Origin: Acidimicrobiaceae bacterium
Lineage (GTDB): Bacteria; Actinomycetota; Acidimicrobiia; Acidimicrobiales; RAAP-2
Direction of reading: 5' to 3'
DNA: 6,809 nucleotides
Assembly (NCBI GenBank): GCA_003157945.1
Contig: PMFY01000190.1
Coordinates: 1,105-7,913, forward strand
Below, in pieces: positions 1 through 5,100 of the stretch. Under the pieces are notes generated by a model that was not told the origin of the DNA, ran no database searches, and was given only the letters and a program-made list of their open reading frames with translations. Position 1 is the first letter of the stretch. Each line of letters starts with the position of its first letter. The translations under genes and the position numbers were made by a program.

Positions 1-578
1 AGGTCGTTGTTGCAGGCCACCGTCGGTTCGGTGCGCGGTCCCAGCGCCCCCCGGATGCGCTCCACGGCCGGGAGGTGCTCCAGGTAGTCGTCGGGCAGCC
101 GGAAGCCGTGCTCGAGGACGACCCGCAGGTAGCCGGCCTGGATCTCGAACATGTCGAAGTCGTTGACGAACCGGGGCCCGTCGTGGAGCTGCCGGCACGA
201 GGCCGCCACCCGGTCGAGGACCCCGGGGCGGCCGAAGTCCCCGTCGTCGAAGGTACGGCCCTCGATGAAGCCGATGACCAGGGCCGACTGGTCGGGCACG
301 TAGGCGTGCACCGGGGCGCCGACCCCCGTCCCGGCGGCGATGACCGAGTTGCGGTACTCGTCGTACCGGTCGATGGCCAGGGCCCCGGTGCCGGGTCCGG
401 AGATCCGCACGACGTACGCGCCGTCCGGTGTGACCACCTTGTAGTTGCGGTTGGTCAGTCCGCCGGCCAGTTCCGTCACCACCAGCGGGCGGTCCCGCAG
501 GACGTCGACGGCGTCGCACAGCGACGGGGGCAACACCGGTCCGGCGGCTGCCGGTCCCTCCGTCTGCGACCCGTCCAT
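1..578 (-). CDS. Choline/ethanolamine kinase-like phosphotransferase (partial, C-terminus off window)
   Basis: I translated this frame by hand from ATG at 578-576; about 192 residues are visible of a family usually near 300. The fold is that of the choline kinase/LicA-type branch of the aminoglycoside phosphotransferase-like kinases, which transfer the ATP gamma-phosphate to the hydroxyl of choline, ethanolamine or similar small alcohols in the cytoplasm. Residues 37-48 (LAGGLTNRNYKV) are the glycine-rich nucleotide loop. Residues 56-77 carry the VVRI-GPGT-...-IDR-..-E-..-N block typical of this branch. The visible end, VACNNDL, is the start of the Brenner catalytic loop with the catalytic Asp, but the usual His two residues before it is Asn. 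A Shine-Dalgarno GAGGGGGG (588-581) supports the start. It is divergent from the GntR gene, which suggests local regulation. The substrate is not determinable: choline, ethanolamine or another amino-alcohol are all possible. Confidence 0.85.
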   Translation of the reverse strand, partial: MDGSQTEGPAAAGPVLPPSLCDAVDVLRDRPLVVTELAGGLTNRNYKVVTPDGAYVVRISGPGTGALAIDRYDEYRNSVIAAGTGVGAPVHAYVPDQSALVIGFIEGRTFDDGDFGRPGVLDRVAASCRQLHDGPRFVNDFDMFEIQAGYLRVVLEHGFRLPDDYLEHLPAVERIRGALGPRTEPTVACNND

Positions 579-580
579 GA

Positions 581-588
581 CCCCCCTC
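581..588 (-). promoter_or_regulatory. Ribosome binding site of the kinase-like gene
   Basis: Read on the minus strand the sequence is GAGGGGGGTC followed by ATG. GAGG lies six bases before the start codon, which is good spacing and fixes the start at 578. Confidence 0.7.
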
Positions 589-650
589 GGTGCACCCTGA
601 TCGTCCGGCGGTGCCGGTCCGGTGGCAGTGGCCCGGGGCGACCGCCCAGG

Positions 651-658
651 GTCTAGAC
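651..658. promoter_or_regulatory. Predicted GntR/HutC-type operator GTCTAGAC
   Basis: GTCTAGAC is a perfect 8-bp palindrome. It matches exactly the consensus GTNTANAC described for operators of the HutC subfamily of GntR regulators, and a regulator of that subfamily starts about 50 bases downstream. On the minus strand it directly follows a -10-like TATTCT, so a bound repressor would cover the predicted transcription start of the kinase gene. For the regulator itself the site lies about 50-58 bases upstream of its start. The match to the consensus is seen; binding is inferred. Confidence 0.65.
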
Positions 659-664
659 AGAATA
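659..664 (-). promoter_or_regulatory. Candidate -10 element of the kinase-like gene (TATTCT)
   Basis: On the minus strand TATTCT fits the actinobacterial TANNNT -10 pattern and is the most A/T-rich hexamer in this gap. Initiation would fall in or next to the GTCTAGAC palindrome, giving a leader of roughly 70-75 bases. I see no convincing -35 hexamer at 16-18 bases upstream, so this is a moderate call. Confidence 0.4.
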
Positions 665-695
665 CCAGCGCCCCACGGCGCATCGGGGGGTGCCG

Positions 696-701
696 TAGCA
701 T
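696..701 (+). promoter_or_regulatory. Candidate -10 element for leaderless transcription of the GntR gene (TAGCAT)
   Basis: TAGCAT fits TANNNT and ends seven bases before the GTG at 709, so transcription would begin at or next to the start codon. No Shine-Dalgarno is correctly placed before that GTG: the G-run at 685-690 is too far upstream. The arrangement is that of a leaderless actinobacterial gene and helps choose this start. No clear -35 is seen. Confidence 0.5.
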
Positions 702-708
702 CACCCCG

Positions 709-1485
709 GTGACGCGCGCGGAGACCCCTCTCGACTGGTTGGCCGGCGCGCCCTCGTTCCCCACTCCGGACGGCATCCCGGTGCATGCGGCCATCGCCCG
801 GTGGCTGACCGATCTCATCGGCCGGGGCGACCTGGTGCCCGGCGACCGACTGCCCCGCGAGGACGTCTTCGCGGCGTCCTTGGGGGTGAGCCGCATGACC
901 CTCCGTCAGGCGCTCGCCACCCTGGAGGGCAAGGGGACCCTCGAGCGGAAGACCGGACGGGGCGGCGGCACGTTCGTCCGTGAGCCGCGCATCGAGTGCG
1001 ACCTGACGGGCATGGCCGGCTTCACCGAGCAGATGCGCCGCGCCAACCTGCGGGCCGGTGCCCGGGTGGTGTCCGCCACCACGGTCCCGGCCAACGCCAA
1101 GGCGGCCAGCGCGCTCGGCGTGCAGCGCGGCACCCCCGTCCACGAGATCGTCCGGGTGCGCACCGCCCGGCGGGAGCCCCTGGCCATCGAGCGGTCGTCC
1201 TTCCCCACCGGCCCCTTCCCGGACCTGCTCGAGCACGGGCTGTCCGGGTCGCTGTACGGCCTCATGACACGCGTCTACGGCCTGCGTCCCTCCTCGGCCG
1301 TCGAGTCGATGGAGCCGGTCATCGCCCGGGCCGACGAGGCGGAGCTGCTGCGCGTCGACCCCGGCACCGCCCTCATGCTCGTCACCCGTACCGCGTTCAC
1401 CAGCGCCGGGCTCGCCGTCGAGTTCGCCCGGGACATCTTCCGTCCCGACCGGATCAAGATCGCACTGCGCACCGGCATCGGCTGA
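709..1485 (+). CDS. GntR family transcriptional regulator, HutC/UTRA type
   Basis: This is a 258-residue protein, the usual size for HutC-type GntR regulators, which bind DNA as dimers and release it when a small metabolite binds the C-terminal domain. Residues about 24-90 are the winged helix: IPVHAAIARWL opens it, then GDLVPGDRLPRED, then the recognition helix LGVSRMTLRQAL (58-69), then the wing GRGGGTFV (83-90). From about residue 100 to the end is a UTRA domain, with the family features VPANAKAASALGV, VHEIVRVRTA-REPLAIERS and a final RPDRIKI. The frame is open upstream to a GTG at 622, but that stretch is basic, non-conserved and would run through the operator and -10. I chose GTG 709, consistent with leaderless initiation. 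The gene lies divergent to the kinase and convergent with the permease. It probably represses the kinase and permease, and perhaps itself; the ligand is likely the transported amine or its phosphate (inference). Confidence 0.92.
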   Translation: MTRAETPLDWLAGAPSFPTPDGIPVHAAIARWLTDLIGRGDLVPGDRLPREDVFAASLGVSRMTLRQALATLEGKGTLERKTGRGGGTFVREPRIECDLTGMAGFTEQMRRANLRAGARVVSATTVPANAKAASALGVQRGTPVHEIVRVRTARREPLAIERSSFPTGPFPDLLEHGLSGSLYGLMTRVYGLRPSSAVESMEPVIARADEAELLRVDPGTALMLVTRTAFTSAGLAVEFARDIFRPDRIKIALRTGIG

Positions 1486-1534
1486 CGACGCCGCAGGCCG
1501 TCGTGCGCTCTGCCACGCGACCCCGCAACGCACG

Positions 1535-1559
1535 GCGCCCCGGCCGGAGGCCGGGGCGC
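1535..1559. terminator. Strong GC hairpin between convergent genes, probable bidirectional terminator
   Basis: GCGCCCCGGCC, a GGA loop, then GGCCGGGGCGC form a perfect 11-bp stem with a three-base loop. It lies in the 100-base gap between the stop codons of the regulator (1485) and the permease (1586). A weaker outer pairing (CAC 1531-1533 with GTG 1563-1565) could extend it. There is no T-tract on either side, which is common for terminator-like hairpins in GC-rich actinobacteria, so the termination mode is inferred from position and stem strength. Confidence 0.75.
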
Positions 1560-1585
1560 TCGGTGCAGCAGATGGGTGCCCGGGA

Positions 1586-3181
1586 TCAGATGCCCTTGGC
1601 GAGCTCCTCGTCGGACATGTTGATCGTCTGACGGGGGCCGGTGAACCACTTCTTCACCGAAAGGTGCCAGTAGACCCACAGGGCGATCATGGCCACGGGC
1701 ACGACGATGATCGTGTAGTTGACGTACTTGAGCGCGAAGCCGCTCGTCCACGGGACACCGAGGTTCGACGTCGGCATGAAGGCCATGACCGAGCAGAGGA
1801 CGACGTCGATGAGGGCGATCACGCACAGCCACTTGTACTTGGCCCCGACGTTCCACCCGCCGGCCTTGAACTGCTCGCCGAGGCGCCACCGGTGCCAGAT
1901 CGGGATGGCGAAGCACCAGTACAGGCCGATGACGCCGATGGACACCACGGCGAAGAAGGCGACCGGCACGGGGGCGCCCGCGATATCGACCGGGATCAGT
2001 GCCGGCGACGTCAGGATGATGCCGATCACGGCGGTGAGGATCACGCCGGCCACCGGCACGCGCCGACTGCTCAGCCGCGACCACTGCTTGTGACCCGGGA
2101 CGGCACCGTCACGGCTGAAGGCGAAGAGCATGCGGGAGCAGCTCGTCATGCACGCCATGGTGCAGAAGAACTGTCCGAGCGTCGAGATGAGCAGCACCGT
2201 GGCACCCCACCGGGACGTGAGGGCCTGGGCGAAGATCGTCGCCACGCCACCGCCGGCCGCCGTCACCTTGTCCTCGTTCTGGACGGCGAAGAGGAAGGCG
2301 AGCAGGAGGATCCAGCCACCGATGGCCGAGTAGAAGATCGACCGCCACATGCCCTTGGCCGCCGTGTCGGCGGCCGAGTGCGTCTCCTCGGACAGGTGGG
2401 CCGAAGCGTCGTACCCGGTGATCGTGTACTGGGTCAGGAGGCCGCCGATGGGCAGCACCACGATGAGGAAGCCGAACCCGTGGGTCTTGCCCCCGAAGAA
2501 GCCGGTGTTGTTCACCGTCGAGGTGAACACCATCGACGCGCTGGCGTGGTGGGCGGGGACGAGAACCAGGATCAGGATGACGGCGGCGGCGCCGAAGACG
2601 TGCCACCAGACCGAGACGTTGTTGACCATGGCCAGGAGGTGGCTCGAGAAGATGTTGACGATGGCGGCGATGACCAGGATGGCGATGAAGAACAGGAAGA
2701 TCGTGTTCAGGCTGCCCGAGTGCCAGCTGGTCGAGAAGAAGCCCAGAGTCAGGTCGAGGAAGGTGGCACAGCCGTAGGCCACCGAGGCCACGATGGCCAG
2801 CAGGCCGATCAGGTTGAGCCAGCCCGTGTAGTACCCGGCCTTCGGTCCACCCAGCTTGGACGCCCACCAGTAGATACCACCCGATGTCGGGTAGGCGGAC
2901 ACCAGCTCGGCCAGGCAGAGCCCGATACAGAGGATGAGGGCGGCGAGGATCGGCCAACCCCACGCGATGGCCGCGGGGCCGCCCCCGTTCCATCCGCTGG
3001 AGAAGGTCGTGAAACAACCGGCGAGGATCGAGATGATCGAGAACGAGATGGCGAAGTTGGAGAACCCGGACCAGGACCGGTTCAGCTCCTGCTTATAGCC
3101 GAGCTCGGCCAGCATCTCCTCGTCCGACCGCACACCGGGGTGCTTTTCCTCAACATCGAGTGGCTCAAATCCCTCGGGCAC
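1586..3181 (-). CDS. APC superfamily amino acid/amine permease (ACT-like)
   Basis: This is a 531-residue integral membrane transporter with about 12 predicted hydrophobic segments. It probably imports an amino acid, polyamine, choline-like or other amine substrate by cation symport or exchange. The N-terminal pattern ELGYKQELNRSWSGFSNFAI (26-45), then GGPAAIAWGWP (67-77), AELVSAYPTSGGIYWWA (91-107) and GYDASAHLSEET (256-267) are hallmarks of the APC branch containing the amino acid/choline transporters (yeast GABA and choline permeases and bacterial relatives). The cytoplasmic tail ends in MSDEELAKGI. The start is GTG at 3181-3179, preceded by AAAGAGGA five bases upstream; the long in-frame extension upstream is Arg/Pro-rich and not permease-like. 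It is convergent with the regulator and divergent from the monooxygenase. The neighbouring kinase makes an amine alcohol such as choline or ethanolamine an attractive substrate, but sequence alone does not decide it. Confidence 0.92.
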   Translation of the reverse strand: MPEGFEPLDVEEKHPGVRSDEEMLAELGYKQELNRSWSGFSNFAISFSIISILAGCFTTFSSGWNGGGPAAIAWGWPILAALILCIGLCLAELVSAYPTSGGIYWWASKLGGPKAGYYTGWLNLIGLLAIVASVAYGCATFLDLTLGFFSTSWHSGSLNTIFLFFIAILVIAAIVNIFSSHLLAMVNNVSVWWHVFGAAAVILILVLVPAHHASASMVFTSTVNNTGFFGGKTHGFGFLIVVLPIGGLLTQYTITGYDASAHLSEETHSAADTAAKGMWRSIFYSAIGGWILLLAFLFAVQNEDKVTAAGGGVATIFAQALTSRWGATVLLISTLGQFFCTMACMTSCSRMLFAFSRDGAVPGHKQWSRLSSRRVPVAGVILTAVIGIILTSPALIPVDIAGAPVPVAFFAVVSIGVIGLYWCFAIPIWHRWRLGEQFKAGGWNVGAKYKWLCVIALIDVVLCSVMAFMPTSNLGVPWTSGFALKYVNYTIIVVPVAMIALWVYWHLSVKKWFTGPRQTINMSDEELAKGI

Positions 3182-3186
3182 TGGCG

Positions 3187-3194
3187 TCCTCTTT
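3187..3194 (-). promoter_or_regulatory. Ribosome binding site of the permease gene
   Basis: The minus strand reads AAAGAGGA, then CGCCA, then GTG. The five-base spacing decides GTG 3181 as the start over upstream in-frame codons. Confidence 0.75.
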
Positions 3195-3256
3195 CTCGTC
3201 GTTGCACACGGACACTGACGTCGAACCGCAGTCGAAGACCCTTCGTGATTAGCGGC

Positions 3257-3262
3257 AACGTA
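3257..3262 (-). promoter_or_regulatory. Alternative candidate -10 of the permease (TACGTT)
   Basis: On the minus strand TACGTT fits TANNNT. If used, transcription would start near 3250 with a leader of about 70 bases, and the GACAC-N5-GTGTC dyad would lie just upstream in the spacer region. I cannot choose between this and the TACTCT candidate at 3285-3290. Confidence 0.25.
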
Positions 3263-3268
3263 ACACCC

Positions 3269-3283
3269 GACACCTGATGTGTC
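3269..3283. promoter_or_regulatory. Inverted repeat GACAC-N5-GTGTC, possible regulator site
   Basis: GACAC and GTGTC form perfect arms around CTGAT in the divergent permease/monooxygenase intergenic region. The right arm overlaps the TCTAGA-containing box, so one dimeric regulator could contact one or both, or two proteins could compete. The symmetry is seen directly; function is inferred. Confidence 0.45.
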
Positions 3284-3288
3284 TAGAG
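3280..3288. promoter_or_regulatory. Second TCTAGA box, imperfect match to the GntR operator
   Basis: On the minus strand CTCTAGACA; it shares TCTAGAC with the perfect operator at 651-658 and matches GTNTANAC at seven of eight positions. As at the kinase gene, a TANNNT hexamer overlaps or abuts it on the minus strand. This suggests that the same regulator controls the permease. Confidence 0.45.
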
Positions 3289-3290
3289 TA
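3285..3290 (-). promoter_or_regulatory. Candidate -10 of the permease (TACTCT)
   Basis: TACTCT on the minus strand fits TANNNT and resembles TATTCT upstream of the kinase gene, in the same relation to a TCTAGAC box. Transcription would begin inside the dyad region, leaving a leader of about 95-100 bases. No good -35 is visible. Confidence 0.35.
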
Positions 3291-3378
3291 TTTCCCCCAC
3301 GCGCGCCCGCCCCGATCATGGGCCGACGGTCGATTCTCCGACCACCCGTCGAGCCACCGGATGCCCGGTCCCGAGGCG

Positions 3379-3407
3379 CCGCCGGCCGGCCCGGCGGAGG
3401 CCGCCGG
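3379..3407 (+). repeat. Two overlapping, mutually exclusive GC hairpins upstream of the monooxygenase
   Basis: CCGCCGG (3379-3385) can pair with CCGGCGG (3391-3397) around a five-base loop. The same CCGGCGG can instead pair with CCGCCGG (3401-3407) around a three-base AGG loop. Both stems are perfect over seven base pairs. They lie between the permease promoter region and the predicted -10 of the monooxygenase. They could be a transcription barrier, an operator, or simply a by-product of high GC. Confidence 0.35.
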
Positions 3408-3414
3408 CCGCCGG

Positions 3415-3420
3415 TATCGT
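3415..3420 (+). promoter_or_regulatory. Candidate -10 of the monooxygenase gene (TATCGT)
   Basis: TATCGT preceded by GG fits TANNNT and resembles the predicted -10 elements of the regulator (TAGCAT) and the LCP gene (TAGCGT). It would give a leader of about 38 bases carrying the Shine-Dalgarno. No recognisable -35 is seen, because that position falls in the GC-rich inverted repeats. Confidence 0.35.
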
Positions 3421-3454
3421 CGTCCCGCACCGCCGTCGACGGACGTGGCGGCGT

Positions 3455-3462
3455 AAGGGGAG
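3455..3462 (+). promoter_or_regulatory. Ribosome binding site of the monooxygenase gene
   Basis: AAGGGGAG ends two bases before GTG 3465, with the GGGG core four bases away. The spacing is slightly short but this is the only purine-rich site near an in-frame start before the FAD-binding motif. Confidence 0.65.
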
Positions 3463-3464
3463 CC

Positions 3465-5024
3465 GTGGCACTGGACATCGGGCACAGGGAGTTCGAGCGG
3501 GAGGTCCGGCGGGCCCGCGACGAGGGTCGGCCGACGCCCCGGGTGGCCATCGTCGGTGGTGGCCTGTCCGGGCTCGCCACCGCCGTCCAGCTCGTCCGCT
3601 CCGGGGTCCGGACCTTCACGATCCTCGAGCAGTCCGACGGTGTGGGCGGCACGTGGCGCGACAACGTCTATCCCGGGGCGGCCTGCGACGTCCCGTCCCA
3701 CCTCTACTCCTTCTCGTTCGCGCCCCGGACCGACTGGTCGCGCCGTTTCGCCGAACAGCCCGAGATCCTCGACTACGCCGAGGACCTGGTCGACCGCTTC
3801 GGCCTGGCGCCCCACCTCCGGACCGGTACACCGGTGACCGCGGCCACGTTCGACGAGGCCTCCGCCACCTGGCGACTCGACCTCGGGGGCCGTTCCGGAC
3901 CGGACACCCTCGAAGCCGACGCCGTCGTCTTCGCCTGCGGGCAGCTCAACCGCCCCCACGTGCCCGAGGTGGAGGGCGTGGCCACCTTCGCCGGGCCCGC
4001 GTGGCACTCGGCCCGGTGGGACCACTCGGTCGACCTCGGGGGCCGGCGCGTGGCCGTGGTGGGGTCGGGGGCGAGCGCCATCCAGTTCGTGCCACCGGTG
4101 GCCGCCGCGGCCGGCTCCACCACCGTGTTCCAGCGCAGCCCCAGCTACGTCGGGCCGAAGAAGGACCACCCCTACGCACCGACCACCAGACGGGCACTTC
4201 GCCGGATCGGTCCGCTCCGCGCCGCCTACCGCTGGTGGATCTACTGGACGCTGGAGATGCGCTGGATATCGTTCCGTCGCGACAGCTGGGCGGGCCGACA
4301 GCTCCAGGACCTGTTCCGCAAGGGCATCCGGAACGACGTCGTGAACGAGCGGCTGCCGGAGCATGCGGTGGTCCCCGACTACCCCATCGGGTGCAAGCGG
4401 ATCCTCATCTCCAACGACTGGTACCCCGCACTGCTGCGACCCGACGTCACGGTGGTCGACTCCCCCGTCACGCGCATCGAGCCCGACGCCGTGGTGGCCG
4501 GGGGCCGGCGCCGGCCGGCCGACGTCCTCGTCTACGGGACCGGCTTCCACACCACCGACTTCCTCGCCCACCTCCCGGTGACGGGCCGGGACGGCCGCAC
4601 CCTGGCCTCGGTGTGGTCGACCGGGGTGCGCGCCTACCGGGGCACCACGGTGGCCGGCTTCCCCAACTGCTTCCTCCTCTACGGGCCCAACACCAACCTC
4701 GGCCACAACTCGATCCTCTTCATGGTCGAGCGGCAGCTGAACCTGGTCCTGCAGGCGCTGGCCGCCCAGACCCGGGTCCTGACCGGCACGACCGGCGCCG
4801 AAGTGGCCGTGCGCCAGGGTGCCTACCTCCGGGACGACCGTCGCACCCAACGTCTGCTGGGCCGCACCGCCTGGGCCGGGAACTGCACCAGCTGGTACAA
4901 GGACGCCAGCGGCCGGATCACCAACAACTGGCCGACCTGGACCGTCAGCTTCTGGCGCGACACCCTGCGCCTGCGCGCCGACGACTTCGAGGTGTCACCC
5001 GCGTCCGCACGACGGGCGCCGTGA
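3465..5024 (+). CDS. Class B flavin monooxygenase, Baeyer-Villiger type
   Basis: This is a 519-residue cytosolic FAD- and NADPH-dependent monooxygenase; the family inserts oxygen into ketones, or oxidises soft heteroatoms. The FAD Rossmann motif GGGLSG is at 31-36, ribose-binding Glu at 55, and GGTWRDNVYPGAACDVPSHL at 61-80 with the conserved Asp75. The fingerprint FAGPAWHSARWD (175-186) fits the Baeyer-Villiger pattern FxGxxxHxxxW[P/D] exactly. A second, NADPH-binding Rossmann motif GSGASA is at 200-205. Further family blocks are CKRILISNDWYP (310-321), YGTGFHTTDF (357-366), GPNTNLGHNS (407-416) and NCTSWY (473-478) in the C-terminal part. Start GTG 3465 is supported by AAGGGGAG; the in-frame upstream stretch from 3279 is Arg/Pro-rich and lacks family features. 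It shares the intergenic region with the divergent permease, so co-regulation is possible. The substrate is unknown. Confidence 0.9.
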   Translation: MALDIGHREFEREVRRARDEGRPTPRVAIVGGGLSGLATAVQLVRSGVRTFTILEQSDGVGGTWRDNVYPGAACDVPSHLYSFSFAPRTDWSRRFAEQPEILDYAEDLVDRFGLAPHLRTGTPVTAATFDEASATWRLDLGGRSGPDTLEADAVVFACGQLNRPHVPEVEGVATFAGPAWHSARWDHSVDLGGRRVAVVGSGASAIQFVPPVAAAAGSTTVFQRSPSYVGPKKDHPYAPTTRRALRRIGPLRAAYRWWIYWTLEMRWISFRRDSWAGRQLQDLFRKGIRNDVVNERLPEHAVVPDYPIGCKRILISNDWYPALLRPDVTVVDSPVTRIEPDAVVAGGRRRPADVLVYGTGFHTTDFLAHLPVTGRDGRTLASVWSTGVRAYRGTTVAGFPNCFLLYGPNTNLGHNSILFMVERQLNLVLQALAAQTRVLTGTTGAEVAVRQGAYLRDDRRTQRLLGRTAWAGNCTSWYKDASGRITNNWPTWTVSFWRDTLRLRADDFEVSPASARRAP

Positions 5025-5054
5025 CGCGCCTCTGCGGTCGACCTGGGCATCCGC

Positions 5055-5067
5055 TGGTCTGACACCA
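5055..5067. promoter_or_regulatory. Near-perfect dyad TGGTCTGACACCA upstream of the LCP gene
   Basis: This 13-base sequence is symmetric except for one mismatched pair, and lies 34-46 bases before the LCP start, around the expected -35 region. It contains CTGACA, which resembles a -35, but the spacing to TAGCGT (22 bases) is too long for an ordinary promoter. It may be an operator or chance symmetry. Confidence 0.25.
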
Positions 5068-5086
5068 TTCGCGTGGCCCAATTCGG

Positions 5087-5092
5087 TAGCGT
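5087..5092 (+). promoter_or_regulatory. Candidate -10 for leaderless transcription of the LCP gene (TAGCGT)
   Basis: TAGCGT fits TANNNT and ends eight bases before ATG 5101. There is no purine-rich Shine-Dalgarno in front of that ATG, so the mRNA is probably leaderless, as proposed for the GntR gene in this window. Confidence 0.5.
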
Positions 5093-5100
5093 GACGTGCC

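Noticed and set aside
75..656. 193-codon open frame on the plus strand over the kinase gene
   Set aside because: The minus strand translation has clear kinase motifs and a ribosome binding site; the plus frame has neither.
622..708. Upstream in-frame GTG as the start of the GntR regulator
   Set aside because: It would place the operator and the -10 hexamer inside coding sequence and add a basic tail with no family similarity.
1664..3277. 537-codon open frame on the plus strand across the permease
   Set aside because: It is antisense to a clear membrane transporter, its product is an Asp/Glu/Gly/His-rich low-complexity string with no domains, and it is explained by codon bias of the real gene.
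3279..3464. N-terminal extension of the monooxygenase from GTG 3279
   Set aside because: No Shine-Dalgarno, no family similarity, and it runs through the dyad, the TCTAGA box and the hairpins.
3182..3664. N-terminal extension of the permease frame upstream of GTG 3181
   Set aside because: Arg/Pro/Ser-rich, not membrane-like, overlaps the divergent monooxygenase gene, and a good Shine-Dalgarno precedes GTG 3181.
3249..4850. 533-codon open frame on the minus strand across the monooxygenase
   Set aside because: The real gene on the plus strand shows all Baeyer-Villiger motifs; the antisense product is Gly/Val/Asp/His-rich with no recognisable fold.
5015..5030. Hairpin GGCGC-N6-GCGCC as terminator of the monooxygenase gene
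   Set aside because: Only five base pairs, overlaps the stop codon and has no T-tract; too weak to call in such GC-rich DNA.
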